Assembly (NCBI RefSeq): GCF_028294535.1
Contig: NZ_JAQBIE010000011.1
Location: 62,001-126,000, forward strand
DNA length: 64,000 nt
Direction of reading: 5' to 3'
Origin: Paracoccus onchidii
Lineage (GTDB): Bacteria; Pseudomonadota; Alphaproteobacteria; Rhodobacterales; Rhodobacteraceae
The notes beneath the pieces are model-generated. The model was not told where the DNA came from and did not search any database. It saw only the letters and a list, made by a program, of their open reading frames with translations. The position numbers were made by a program, and so were the translations under genes. Of this stretch, positions 1-8,184 are shown in pieces. Each line of letters begins with the position of its first letter. The stretch's first letter is position 1.

Positions 1-254
1 CGCGCCCAATTGGTGGAAAACCGATAGGCATCAAACCCTGCATCGCGCACAAGATCGAGATCGGTTTCCCACAGGTGATAATGATCGCATGCGCGGGCGC
101 CGCCGCTGTTATCGGCGATATTTCCGGGGGTCGCGGCAAAGCTGTCCCAATGGGATGGACCTGCATTGCCAAATGCCGAGCCTTCGATCTGATAGGCTGC
201 GGTTGCCGCGCCAAAGGTGAAGTTCGTGGGAAAGTCTGAGCGGTTCGGCAGCAT
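1..254 (-). CDS. Beta-glucosidase, glycoside hydrolase family 1 (N-terminal part, cut by window edge)
   Basis: Hydrolyses beta-glucosides and related sugars in the cytoplasm. Only the first 84 codons are present; the gene continues beyond base 1. The translated start holds the GH1 N-terminal signature FTFGAATAAYQIEG followed by the expected spacing to a DHYHLWETDLDL segment and the YRFSTNWA stretch of the first barrel strands. The ATG at 252-254 is preceded by AGGAG at a good distance. The gene lies downstream of no visible partner, but a polyol transport operon starts 2 kb away on the same strand, so a general carbohydrate role fits. The catalytic glutamates lie outside the window. Confidence 0.85.
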   Translation of the reverse strand, partial: MLPNRSDFPTNFTFGAATAAYQIEGSAFGNAGPSHWDSFAATPGNIADNSGGARACDHYHLWETDLDLVRDAGFDAYRFSTNWA

Positions 255-390
255 CGGGACGGCTCCTGTCGGGACAGGCGCAGCCTGACATGTCTGCCTG
301 CTTTGGGAAACCCCGCCAAGGGGTGCCAATCGTCGCAGTGGATGCTATCTGGATCGACATTTCGGAAATGCGGGTCGGTCGCGGGGGCGA

Positions 391-756
391 ATGCAGGTAT
401 TTGACAAGATTATCTCGGATCGCGGGTCACGATATGCGGTGTCTGGTGGGGCGGCCTCCAACCGGGCCGAGGTCGCGGCCCTGTTGGGACAGCTGAAGCG
501 GAACAAGCGTTTTGCCAAGGCCACGCATAACAGTTGGGCGGCGATCCTTTCGGGTGAGCCGGTCAAGGATGACGACGGAGAATCCGGCGCAGGCAGCCTG
601 ATGTTGCAGATGCTCGAACGGGCCGGGTTGCAGGATCATGTCGTCGTGGTGACCCGCTGGTATGGGGGCAAGCATCTGGGTGGCGACAGGTTCCGCCATG
701 TCGCCGATGCGATGCGTCACTATCTGCGCGAAACCGGCCATCAAGACCCAGAGTAA
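391..756 (+). CDS. YigZ/IMPACT family protein (UPF0029)
   Basis: A 121-residue protein matching the N-terminal IMPACT/YigZ domain. Visible family motifs are SRYAVSGGAA near the start, a central A-x-H-N-S-W-A, the DDDGESGAGSLMLQ segment (canonical DDGEPxGTAGxPML) and VVVTRWYGGKHLGG (canonical VVVTRYFGGxxLG). The family has been linked to translation regulation in eukaryotes; the bacterial function is not settled. It is shorter than the roughly 200-residue E. coli YigZ because it lacks the C-terminal ferredoxin-like domain, a common form in Rhodobacterales. It stands alone on the plus strand, its 3' end almost touching the convergent SoxW-like gene. Confidence 0.8.
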   Translation: MQVFDKIISDRGSRYAVSGGAASNRAEVAALLGQLKRNKRFAKATHNSWAAILSGEPVKDDDGESGAGSLMLQMLERAGLQDHVVVVTRWYGGKHLGGDRFRHVADAMRHYLRETGHQDPE

Positions 757-762
757 CGCGGC

Positions 763-1332
763 CTAATCCTGTGTGGCCAGCTTTTCGACCATGTAGCGCT
801 GGAAATTCTGTTCCTGTTCATAGCCGTGTTCACGAACCCACTGAAACAGGAACAGCGTGGTGCCTTTTTCAAACGCGCCGGGCATGGTGGCAACTGCCGC
901 TTGTGCGGCGGTCATGTCCTGGGGAACCTCTTCGGGCATGAACAGCATGGTTGGGGTGAACATCGTTCCCCAGCGATTTGCCATCTTCTTTTCGCTCAGT
1001 TCGGTGCCGTCGAAATCGGTCACTTCGACATCGCCGAACATGTTCAGCTGCACGACAAAATAGTTGTCGGCGATATAACCGGCGATCTCGGGGTCCGAGA
1101 AGACCTCTTCATGCATGCGCGTGCAATAGATGCAGCCGCGCTGTTCGATGATGATCATCAGCCGCTTGCCTTCGGAATTGGCTTCGCTCAGGTCTTCGCG
1201 CAGATCCTTGAAGGTCTCGCGGATCCAAGGCTGATCATGCAATCCGTCATCGCCCAATGTCGCGGCCCCCAGCGGTGTTGCCAGGGTTGCCCCAAGAAAG
1301 AGCGCGTTCAGGGTGGATCGAAGAAATGTCAT
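763..1332 (-). CDS. SoxW-like periplasmic thioredoxin
   Basis: A 189-residue secreted thioredoxin-fold protein. Residues 1-23 form a signal peptide ending in an Ala-rich cleavage region. The redox motif C67-I-Y-C70 sits in EQRGCIYCTRMHEEV, and the cis-proline TPTMLF segment follows. It resembles SoxW and other SoxW-type thioredoxins, which receive electrons from a CcdA-like membrane protein and keep periplasmic thiols reduced. The gene begins 12 bases after the CcdA/SoxV-like gene, so the two form an operon. In Paracoccus, soxVW lies in the sulfur oxidation cluster, but no other sox gene is visible here, so a role in cytochrome c or general periplasmic reduction is equally possible. Confidence 0.8.
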   Translation of the reverse strand: MTFLRSTLNALFLGATLATPLGAATLGDDGLHDQPWIRETFKDLREDLSEANSEGKRLMIIIEQRGCIYCTRMHEEVFSDPEIAGYIADNYFVVQLNMFGDVEVTDFDGTELSEKKMANRWGTMFTPTMLFMPEEVPQDMTAAQAAVATMPGAFEKGTTLFLFQWVREHGYEQEQNFQRYMVEKLATQD

Positions 1333-1344
1333 CTTGTCCTCGTC

Positions 1345-2082
1345 TCAAATCAGGGTGGAGGTCCAGTCAAAGTTTCGGATCATCCAGTCAGCGATCAGGT
1401 TCACCGTATTCGTGGCAATCAGCAAGGCGAACAGGATCAGCATAACACCCATGACGCGTTCGACATGCCGCAGATGTTTACGGTTTCGAGAGGCCCAGGA
1501 CAGAAACGGTTTGGCAAAAAATGCCGCCAGCACGAAAGGCAGGGTCATCGAAAGGCCATAGACCAGCAACAGCGTGCCCCCGCGCCACAGATCCTGAGAG
1601 ACCGAGGCCACCATCAGAATCGCGGTCAGGGCAGGGCCGACGCATGGCGTCCAGCCAAAGCCAAAGGCAAGCCCCATGACATAGGCGCCAAGAACCGAAC
1701 TGGGCCTTGCGGGGCCTTCGACGCGGGCCTCGCGATACAGGAACGGGATTTTCAGAACGCCAAGGAAATGCAGCCCGAACAGCGTCAGGACAATGGCTGC
1801 CAGATAGGAAAGCGGTTCCCGCCACTGGGCGAAGACCTGTCCAAGGGCCGTTGCCCCAAGGCCCAGCAGCACGAAAATCGTCGTGACGCCAAGGGCAAAG
1901 GCAGCGGCCGATATCACCAGCCTTCGCTGGGCACCGGCCGGGACCTGCCCATCGCCGCGCAGTTCGGCCATCGAAATGCCCGCCATATAGGACAGGTAGA
2001 AAGGCACCATCGGAAGGATGCAGGGCGACAGGAATGACAGCAAACCGGCAAGCGCGGCGCCCCAGTATCCGATGTCAAGCAT
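1345..2082 (-). CDS. CcdA/SoxV-like thiol-disulfide membrane transporter
   Basis: A 245-residue polytopic inner-membrane protein of the CcdA/DsbD-transmembrane family that carries reducing equivalents from cytoplasmic thioredoxin to periplasmic partners. The two membrane cysteines typical of the family are visible: C21 in LSFLSPCILPMVP and C148 in GFGWTPCVGPAL. Six hydrophobic segments can be counted. The start MLDIGYWG at 2082 is chosen because it is preceded by AAGGGCGG and places the first Pro-Cys motif where CcdA has it; a longer in-frame extension upstream has no family similarity. It is co-transcribed with the SoxW-like thioredoxin. Its ribosome site lies in the 3' arm of a perfect 11-bp inverted repeat (see the site at 2088-2154). 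Confidence 0.82.
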   Translation of the reverse strand: MLDIGYWGAALAGLLSFLSPCILPMVPFYLSYMAGISMAELRGDGQVPAGAQRRLVISAAAFALGVTTIFVLLGLGATALGQVFAQWREPLSYLAAIVLTLFGLHFLGVLKIPFLYREARVEGPARPSSVLGAYVMGLAFGFGWTPCVGPALTAILMVASVSQDLWRGGTLLLVYGLSMTLPFVLAAFFAKPFLSWASRNRKHLRHVERVMGVMLILFALLIATNTVNLIADWMIRNFDWTSTLI

Positions 2083-2087
2083 TGTGC

Positions 2088-2154
2088 CGCCCTTTCGTCC
2101 AGACCGATATGAACCCGCCGAGTGATAGCAGAACATGGCGCAAACGAAAGGGCG
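2088..2154 (-). promoter_or_regulatory. Inverted repeat covering the ccdA/soxV ribosome-binding site
   Basis: CGCCCTTTCGT at 2088-2098 and ACGAAAGGGCG at 2144-2154 form a perfect 11-bp inverted repeat with a 45-base gap. In the minus-strand mRNA the 3' arm is ACGAAAGGGCG, which contains the Shine-Dalgarno sequence a few bases before the ATG at 2082. Pairing would hide the ribosome site. This is inference from sequence complementarity only; an operator role on DNA is the alternative. Confidence 0.45.
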
Positions 2155-2181
2155 ACCGGGTGCCGTCAGGCGTTCCGCGTG

Positions 2182-3672
2182 TCAGGTTGCCGCGGTGGTT
2201 TTCGTCAGTTGCAGGTAATCGGCTATTGCCGCGTAAGTGCCATGCTCCTGCACGAACCGCAGCCGTGCGGCAAATTTCTCGCGAAAACGAGGATTGTCCG
2301 CAAGGTTTCCGAACACTGCCGGATTGTTCAGGAAGGCCAGTGGATCCCGGCGCGATTCCAGGGCCAGATCACGAAGCATCCGGTGATTGTCGTCATTGGG
2401 CGCGATTGCATTGCCGGTTTCGTCCGTACCCTCGCAATAGCGACACCAGAACGCGACCTCCTGGGCAAGCCCGTCTATGGTCGCGTCGTTGTGCAACCGT
2501 TCGGCCAGGGTCGGCAGAATGAATTTTGGCTGGCGGTTCGAGCCGTCAAGGCACAGGCGTGCGATGGTATCCCCGATTTCGGGATTGGCGAAGCGTTCAA
2601 CGATCTTGTTCAGATAGCTGGCAAAGCTGACGCCGTTGATGGGGGCAAGCGTCGGAATGATCTCGTGGCTTTCGACGGCCCTTAGCCAGGCGGCGATCTG
2701 GGGATCGGCCATCGCTTCGTGCACGAAGTGATGGCCGAGCAATGCGGATGGATAGGCGATTGCCGCATGGCCCCCATTCAGGATACGCAGCTTCATCAGC
2801 TCGTATTTGCCGACATCCGCGACAAATTGCGCCCCGACCTGTTCAAGTGGTGGGCGTCCTTGGGGGAAATTATCTTCCAACACCCATTGGCGAAATGGTT
2901 CGCAGACCACGACCGCATCATCCCTGACCCCAAAGCGGTCACGCACCAGCGCCCTTTCACGATCCGATGTTGCCGGCGTAATGCAATCGACCATTGAATT
3001 GGGAAAGGCGACGTTCCGATCCACCCATTGCGCCAGATCCGCGTCGCTCAGCCCGGCGAGGCCGATGACGGTGCGGGCACAGACATGGCCGTTTTCGGGC
3101 AGGTTGTCACAAGACAGGACCGTGAAGGGTGCCAGCCCTGCCAGACGGCGGTTGCGCAGGGCGGCCAGAATCATGCCGAACACGCTGCGTGGTGCATCGG
3201 GGTGGCTGGCATCATGCGCCATGTCGGGATGCGTGGCGTCAAAGCCGTCGGTCTTGGCATCGACATAATAGCCGCCCTCGGTGATGGTCAGCGACACGAT
3301 GCGGATCTCAGGGTTGCTCATTGCGGCGATAACGGCCGCGGGATCGATGGGGGTGAAATCGATCATTGACCCGATCACGCGGGCGTTGAGGCCCTTTGGA
3401 TCAAGCTCGATCAAGGTGGTCAGCCAATCCTGACCTTCCAGCCTGTCCCGCATCACCTGATCGCCCGGGCGCACGCCGGCACCCACCAAGGCCCAGTCCT
3501 GACCTTCCCCCAGCGCAAACAGACGGTCCAGATAATAGGCCATATGTGCGCGGTGAAAATTGCCCACGCCGATATGCAGAATTCCCGGTGACAGGTTGCT
3601 GCGGTCATAGCCCGGCGCTTCGACCGGAGCGGGCAGGTTTTCAAGAGCGGTAAGCGACAGGGTGGTGGCCAT
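2182..3672 (-). CDS. mtlK: Mannitol 2-dehydrogenase (polyol dehydrogenase, MtlK type)
   Basis: A 496-residue NAD-dependent long-chain polyol dehydrogenase that oxidises D-mannitol to fructose (often D-arabinitol too). The Rossmann start GILHIGVGNFHRAH, the central VDCITP segment, the catalytic region with KYELMKLRILNGGHAA (Lys, Asn and His of the family) and the C-terminal AFWCRYCEGTDETG stretch are all recognisable. The start at 3672 (MATTLSLTALENL) is preceded by AAAGG and matches the family length; an upstream in-frame extension would run into the ATPase gene. It is the last gene of the smo-type operon, 164 bases after the ATPase gene. The sorbitol dehydrogenase smoS found between these genes in Rhodobacter sphaeroides is absent. 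Confidence 0.9.
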   Translation of the reverse strand: MATTLSLTALENLPAPVEAPGYDRSNLSPGILHIGVGNFHRAHMAYYLDRLFALGEGQDWALVGAGVRPGDQVMRDRLEGQDWLTTLIELDPKGLNARVIGSMIDFTPIDPAAVIAAMSNPEIRIVSLTITEGGYYVDAKTDGFDATHPDMAHDASHPDAPRSVFGMILAALRNRRLAGLAPFTVLSCDNLPENGHVCARTVIGLAGLSDADLAQWVDRNVAFPNSMVDCITPATSDRERALVRDRFGVRDDAVVVCEPFRQWVLEDNFPQGRPPLEQVGAQFVADVGKYELMKLRILNGGHAAIAYPSALLGHHFVHEAMADPQIAAWLRAVESHEIIPTLAPINGVSFASYLNKIVERFANPEIGDTIARLCLDGSNRQPKFILPTLAERLHNDATIDGLAQEVAFWCRYCEGTDETGNAIAPNDDNHRMLRDLALESRRDPLAFLNNPAVFGNLADNPRFREKFAARLRFVQEHGTYAAIADYLQLTKTTAAT

Positions 3673-3836
3673 AGCGGAGCCTTTCGTCAAAGACCTGCCA
3701 TGCCGCTGCAAAACGCGCGGTGAACAGGCGGTCATGGGCCATGAATGCGGCGCAGGGAATTCGCCATGCGACAGAGGGTGTTCAGAATGGGATCGGGCAT
3801 CGCCAGGAACGATGCCGCAATCAATCGGCGCAGGGA
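3673..3836. other. Gap between ATPase and mannitol dehydrogenase genes, no gene seen
   Basis: This 164-base gap lies where smoS sits in the Rhodobacter sphaeroides operon. Short minus-strand frames can be read through it, but none shows a dehydrogenase motif or a plausible start with a ribosome site. No strong hairpin was found. It may mark a past deletion, but no recognisable relic remains. Confidence 0.5.
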
Positions 3837-4838
3837 TCAGATCCGATCGCCATTCGCGTCGAAGCGATGGATCTTGTCCTCGGCCGGGGTAAGCCAGACC
3901 GTGTCGCCGTGGCGCAAGGCGACCTCGCCATCCGCGCGCACGGTCACGGCCTCGGCCAGACCGGTGTCTTCGACATAGAAGAACGTGTCCGAGCCCAGAT
4001 GTTCGCTGACCCCGATCCGGCCTTTCCATTTGCCGTTCTCGGCGGAAACCCCGATATGTTCGGGGCGGACACCTATAGTTTCAGCGCCGTATTCCGCTGC
4101 GGCCGCGCCGGTAAACAGGTTCATTCTGGGGCTGCCGATAAAGCCCGCGACGAACACGTTTCGGGGGTTGCGATACAGTTCCAGCGGGCTGCCGACCTGT
4201 TCGATCCGTCCCGCATGCAGCACGACGATCTTGTCCGCCATGGTCATTGCCTCGACCTGATCATGGGTGACATAGATCATCGTCGTTTTCAGGCGGTTGT
4301 GCAGCTCGCTGATTTCCAGCCGCATGCCGACCCGCAACGCTGCATCCAGATTTGACAGCGGCTCGTCAAACAGGAAGGCCGAAGGTTCCCGGACAATGGC
4401 CCGGCCGATCGCGACACGTTGGCGCTGCCCGCCTGACAATTGACCCGGCCGGCGATCAAGATAATCGGTCAGGTTCAGCGCCTTTGCGGCATTGTCGATG
4501 CGGCGCTTCTGTTCGGTTTCGTCGATGCCGGCCATCCGCATGGGAAACGCGATATTCTTGCGCACAGACATATGTGGATAAAGCGCGTAGGATTGAAACA
4601 CCATCGCCAGACCGCGCCGTGCGGGCGACAGCGGGGTGGCGTCGGAGCCGTCGATCAGAATGCGGCCGTCGCTGACATCTTCGAGACCGGCGATCAGCCG
4701 CAGCAATGTCGATTTGCCGCAGCCCGAGGGGCCGACAAACACGACGAATTCGCCATCCTCGATATCAAGGTTCAGGGGCGGGATGACTTCGACATCGCCG
4801 AAACGCTTGGCCACGCCTTCCAGGGTAATGCGTCCCAT
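3837..4838 (-). CDS. smoK: Polyol ABC transporter, ATP-binding protein (SmoK/MalK type)
   Basis: A 333-residue ATPase of the carbohydrate CUT1/MalK group that powers polyol import. Walker [10 protein letters not shown] (residues 36-44), the Q-loop [13 protein letters not shown], the ABC signature [14 protein letters not shown], Walker [13 protein letters not shown] and the H-loop [14 protein letters not shown] are intact. About 100 C-terminal residues form the OB-fold regulatory domain seen in MalK/SmoK, with the [10 protein letters not shown] segment. ATG at 4838 begins 12 bases after the stop of the permease gene. Together with the two permeases and the binding protein it makes a complete importer. 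Confidence 0.92.
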   Translation of the reverse strand: MGRITLEGVAKRFGDVEVIPPLNLDIEDGEFVVFVGPSGCGKSTLLRLIAGLEDVSDGRILIDGSDATPLSPARRGLAMVFQSYALYPHMSVRKNIAFPMRMAGIDETEQKRRIDNAAKALNLTDYLDRRPGQLSGGQRQRVAIGRAIVREPSAFLFDEPLSNLDAALRVGMRLEISELHNRLKTTMIYVTHDQVEAMTMADKIVVLHAGRIEQVGSPLELYRNPRNVFVAGFIGSPRMNLFTGAAAAEYGAETIGVRPEHIGVSAENGKWKGRIGVSEHLGSDTFFYVEDTGLAEAVTVRADGEVALRHGDTVWLTPAEDKIHRFDANGDRI

Positions 4839-4850
4839 GATTTGTCTCCG

Positions 4851-5681
4851 TTACTTCACTGCGCCAAAGGTCAGGCCGCGGACAAGTTGTTTCTGGCTGA
4901 ACCAGCCAAGGATCAGGATCGGTGCGATGGCCATGGTCGAGGCCGCGCTGAGTTTTGCGTAAAACAGGCCCTCGGGGCTGGAATAGCTGGCGATAAAGGC
5001 GGTCAGCGGGGCGGCGTTCGCCGCCGTCAGGTTCAGGGTCCAGAAGGCTTCGTTCCAGGCGAGGATCACGTTCAGAAGCAGGGTAGAGGCAATGCCGGGC
5101 ACCGCCATCGGCGTCAGCACATACAGGATCTCGGATCGCAATGTCGCCCCATCCATGCGCGCGGCTTCCAGGATCTCGCCGGGTATTTCGCGGAAGTAGG
5201 TATACAGCATCCAGATGATGATCGGCAGGTTGATCAACGTCAGAACAATCACCAGACCCGTGCGTGTGTCCAGAAGCCCGGTGTCACGAAACAGAAGGTA
5301 GAGCGGCACCAGAACGCCCACCGGTGGCAGCATCTTCGTTGATAACATCCACATCAGCACGTCCTTGGTGCGCTTGCCCGGCACAAAGGCCATGGCCCAG
5401 GCGGCGGGGATCGCGATGATCAGGCCGATGACGGTCGAACCGAGCGAGATGACCACCGAATTCCAGAAATGCCGGAAATAGTTCGAGCGCTCCTGAACGG
5501 TTGCATAGTTTTCCAGCGTCCAGTCGAACATCAGAAACCGGGGTGGGGTGGCCACGGCCTCGGCCTCGGTCTTGAAGCTGGTCAGAACCGTCCAGAAGAT
5601 CGGAAAGAAGATCAGCAATCCGATCGTCCAGGCGATGACCGTGGTGATAGCCTTGCGGCGCGGGGTGATAGCGCGTGCCAT
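4851..5681 (-). CDS. smoG: Polyol ABC transporter permease (SmoG type)
   Basis: A 276-residue inner-membrane permease of the MalG group with six hydrophobic segments. The cytoplasmic EAA loop that docks on the ATPase reads EILEAARMDGATLRSEI at about residues 172-188. A long periplasmic region after the first membrane segment (FKTEAEAVATPPRF) is typical of CUT1 permeases. It follows the SmoF-like gene by 14 bases and precedes smoK, fitting translation from one mRNA. Homology supports import of sorbitol, mannitol or arabitol, but the exact substrate cannot be read from sequence. Confidence 0.9.
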   Translation of the reverse strand: MARAITPRRKAITTVIAWTIGLLIFFPIFWTVLTSFKTEAEAVATPPRFLMFDWTLENYATVQERSNYFRHFWNSVVISLGSTVIGLIIAIPAAWAMAFVPGKRTKDVLMWMLSTKMLPPVGVLVPLYLLFRDTGLLDTRTGLVIVLTLINLPIIIWMLYTYFREIPGEILEAARMDGATLRSEILYVLTPMAVPGIASTLLLNVILAWNEAFWTLNLTAANAAPLTAFIASYSSPEGLFYAKLSAASTMAIAPILILGWFSQKQLVRGLTFGAVK

Positions 5682-5695
5682 GGTCGTTTACCTCC

Positions 5696-6568
5696 TCACG
5701 CGTCAAGATTCTTGCCGATCATCCGCATCAGGAAGATCGCAACGATATTGGCCAGAATGATCGCAACCACGCCGCCCGCCGAACCGAGACCGACATCGAA
5801 CTGCAACAGCGACTGCACATAGACCAGGAAGGTCAGATTCGTGGTCGCGGTGCCGGGGCCGCCATTCGTGGTGACAAGAATTTCTGCAAAGACCGACAAC
5901 AGGAAGATCGTCTCGATCAGGATGACCACGGTAATGGCGCGCGACAGGTGGGGCAGAATGATGAACCAGAACCGCTTGAGTGGTGGCGCGCCGTCCATTT
6001 CGGCGGCTTCCAGTTGCTCGCTGTCCAGCGATTGCATCGCCGTCAGCAGGATAAGCGAGGCAAATGGCAGCCACTGCCAGCTGACGATGCCGATGATCGA
6101 CATCAATGGGGCGGCGGTCAGGAAATCGAAGGGCTGCAAACCAACCGATTTGAACAACCAGGCAAATATTCCGTTGACGGGATTCATGAACATGTTCTTC
6201 CAGACCAGCGCTGAAACCGTCGGCATGACAAAGAACGGGGCCAGCACCAACAGGCGCACGATGCCCTGTCCCCAGAAATCCTGATCAAGCAGCAACGCGA
6301 TCAGCACACCGCCGACGACGCTGACAAACAGCACGCCCCCGACCAGCAGCAGGGTATTCACAAGTGCCGATGTAAAGGCCGGATCGCTGAAGAAATACTG
6401 ATAATTCTCGAACCCGGCCCAGCTTTCCATGCCGGGCATCAGCAAGTTGTAGCGAAGCAGTGAGAAATACACGGTCATCGCCAGCGGCACGATCATCCAC
6501 ATCAGCAGCAGGATGACGGCGGGCGAGATCATCAACCGGGCGGCGGTCTTGGATGCCTTGGTTGCCAT
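5696..6568 (-). CDS. smoF: Polyol ABC transporter permease (SmoF type)
   Basis: A 290-residue inner-membrane permease of the MalF-like group. Hydrophobic segments begin at about residue 12, and the EAA loop is visible as QLEAAEMDGAPPLKRFWFI near residue 180. The ATG at 6568 has a GAAAGGCG ribosome site. It is separated from the upstream binding-protein gene by 136 bases that hold two hairpins, one of them terminator-like, so its expression is probably lower than that of the binding protein. Confidence 0.9.
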   Translation of the reverse strand: MATKASKTAARLMISPAVILLLMWMIVPLAMTVYFSLLRYNLLMPGMESWAGFENYQYFFSDPAFTSALVNTLLLVGGVLFVSVVGGVLIALLLDQDFWGQGIVRLLVLAPFFVMPTVSALVWKNMFMNPVNGIFAWLFKSVGLQPFDFLTAAPLMSIIGIVSWQWLPFASLILLTAMQSLDSEQLEAAEMDGAPPLKRFWFIILPHLSRAITVVILIETIFLLSVFAEILVTTNGGPGTATTNLTFLVYVQSLLQFDVGLGSAGGVVAIILANIVAIFLMRMIGKNLDA

Positions 6569-6658
6569 TGGTTTCGCCTTTCAGGTTGCACGGTTCAGCC
6601 CCTTTGCCATCTTGGCAAAAGCGAACCGCTGCGGCGTCGGGGAAAGTTCCGGAATATG

Positions 6659-6695
6659 AAAAAGGCGGGCCGTTCCGGGGAAAGGGCGGCCCGCC
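6659..6695 (-). terminator. Terminator-like hairpin between binding protein and permease genes
   Basis: A perfect 9-bp stem (GGCGGGCCG at 6664-6672, CGGCCCGCC at 6687-6695) lies 9 bases past the binding-protein stop codon and is followed on the minus strand by five T. This has the form of an intrinsic terminator inside an operon. It probably acts as partial attenuator or 3' end stabiliser so that binding protein exceeds permease. A second small hairpin (TTTGCCA/TGGCAAA, 6603-6619) follows before the permease start. Confidence 0.6.
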
Positions 6696-6704
6696 AGGAC
6701 GACC

Positions 6705-8036
6705 CTAGTCGATATAACCCGCCCGGGTCATTTCGCGGGTGGTCAGCTGCTGGGCGTTCTGAAGCGCCTGCTCTGCGGAAATCTGTCCGGCAAGCGCGGC
6801 CGAGAATTGCTGGCCGACAAGCGTGCCAATGCCCTGGAATTCAGGAATGGCCACGAACTGCACGCCGGTATAGGGGACAGGATCGACGGTTGGGTTGGTG
6901 GGATCGGCTGCCTGAATGCTTTCCAGCGTCATCTGTGCAAATGGCACTTTCTGGTATTCCGGGTTTTCATACAACGATTTGCGCGTTCCCGGCGGGACAT
7001 TTGCCCAACCTTCCTTTTCGGCGATCAATGCCGTGTATTCCTTGGATGTGGCCCAAGCGATGAATTCTTTGGCTGCGTCAACCTTTTGCGATCCCGAGGG
7101 AATGCCAAGCGACCATGCCCACAACCAGTTTCCGCGCTTGCCCAATCCCATATCGGGTGCAAGCGCAAATCCGACCTGATCTGCGACCTTGGATTCCGCG
7201 CCATTGGTCACGAAGGATGCAGCGACGGTCGCGTCGATCCACATGCCGCATTTGCCTTGCTGGAACAGTGCGAGGTTTTCGTTAAAGCCGTTGCTGGATG
7301 CGCCCGGCGGGCCGAAATTGTTCATCAGGTCAAGATAGTCGGTCAGCGCATTCTTCCACGCCTCTCCGTCGAACTGGGGCTGCCAGTTTTCGTCGAACCA
7401 GCGCGCGCCATAGCTGTTGGCCATCGCGGACAGAAAGGCCATGTTCTCGCCCCATCCGGCCTTGCCACGCAGGCAGATCCCATAGACCTCGCCCTCCTTG
7501 TCGGTCATGGCTTCTGCGGCCTGCCTGATGAATTCCCATGTGGGGGCATCGGGCATTTCGAGACCGGCTTGTTCGATCAGGTCGGTGCGATACATCACCA
7601 TCGAGCTTTCGCCATAAAAGGGCGCAGCGAACAATTCGCCGTCGACGGTCAGGCCGTTGCGGATGGCGGGCAGCAGGTCGTCGACATCATATTCCGCCGG
7701 CAGATCATTCAATGAGACCAGCCAACCCTGTTTGCCCCAGATCGGAACCTCGTAGGTGCCGACGGTCACGACATCATATTGCACGTCGTGCTTGCCGCCG
7801 CTGGTCGCGACATCGGTCGTGACGCGCTGGCGCAGGACGTTTTCCTCAAGCGTGACCCATTCCAGCTCGATACCGGGATGTGACGCCGTGAATTCGTCGG
7901 ACAATCCCTGCATTCGGATCATGTCGCCATTATTCACCGTGGCGATGGTCAGTGTCACCGTGTCCTGGGCAAAGGCCGTTCCGCTGATGGCGCATAGTGC
8001 GGTTGCGCCCATCACGGCGCGCAAAGTCGTCTTCAT
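6705..8036 (-). CDS. smoE: Polyol ABC transporter, periplasmic binding protein (SmoE type)
   Basis: A 443-residue extracellular solute-binding protein of family 1. Residues 1-23 form a Sec signal peptide ending AISGTAFA. The mature part shows the family pattern FTASHPGIELEWVTLEENVLRQRVTTD near the start (in pieces), a hinge region with MWIDATVAASFV and a C-terminal GYID end. It captures sugar alcohols in the periplasm and delivers them to the SmoFG permeases. It is the first structural gene of the operon: a promoter lies 46-74 bases upstream of its ATG at 8036 and a SorC-type regulator gene lies just before it. Confidence 0.9.
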   Translation of the reverse strand: MKTTLRAVMGATALCAISGTAFAQDTVTLTIATVNNGDMIRMQGLSDEFTASHPGIELEWVTLEENVLRQRVTTDVATSGGKHDVQYDVVTVGTYEVPIWGKQGWLVSLNDLPAEYDVDDLLPAIRNGLTVDGELFAAPFYGESSMVMYRTDLIEQAGLEMPDAPTWEFIRQAAEAMTDKEGEVYGICLRGKAGWGENMAFLSAMANSYGARWFDENWQPQFDGEAWKNALTDYLDLMNNFGPPGASSNGFNENLALFQQGKCGMWIDATVAASFVTNGAESKVADQVGFALAPDMGLGKRGNWLWAWSLGIPSGSQKVDAAKEFIAWATSKEYTALIAEKEGWANVPPGTRKSLYENPEYQKVPFAQMTLESIQAADPTNPTVDPVPYTGVQFVAIPEFQGIGTLVGQQFSAALAGQISAEQALQNAQQLTTREMTRAGYID

Positions 8037-8057
8037 GATTATCCTCCCTTACGTGTG

Positions 8058-8067
8058 GGCATATGCC
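8058..8067. promoter_or_regulatory. Palindrome GGCATATGCC, candidate operator of the polyol operon
   Basis: A perfect 10-bp palindrome sits between the predicted transcription start and the binding-protein ATG. Its position directly downstream of the promoter fits an operator for the SorC-type regulator encoded next door, but SorC family sites are usually longer and no second copy was found. Confidence 0.3.
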
Positions 8068-8081
8068 AACGCGATGGGCAA

Positions 8082-8110
8082 ATATTCGGACATGGACATG
8101 ATTCTGTCAA
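8082..8110 (-). promoter_or_regulatory. Sigma-70 type promoter for the polyol operon
   Basis: On the minus strand a perfect TTGACA (8105-8110) is followed after 17 bases by GAATAT (8082-8087). The predicted start of transcription is about 35 bases before the ATG of the binding-protein gene. It lies in the 148-base gap after the regulator gene, so the transporter genes can be transcribed separately from the regulator. Confidence 0.5.
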
Positions 8111-8184
8111 GAAAATATCTCGACGGACCTCATTTCGCGGGCGGCGAAATAAGGTTAGAGAATTGAAATTAAGGCGAATATCGT

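Noticed and set aside
826-2037. A 403-codon open frame on the plus strand
   Set aside because: It is antisense to the SoxW-like and CcdA-like genes, which have clear family motifs; the long frame is a by-product of high GC third positions.
763-2082. Sulfur oxidation (sox) cluster
   Set aside because: Only the V/W-like pair is present; soxXYZABCD are absent from both sides, so a sox cluster cannot be claimed.
3673-3836. Possible relic of sorbitol dehydrogenase smoS
   Set aside because: None of the short frames shows the SDR motifs (TGxxxGxG, YxxxK) or the family C-terminus.
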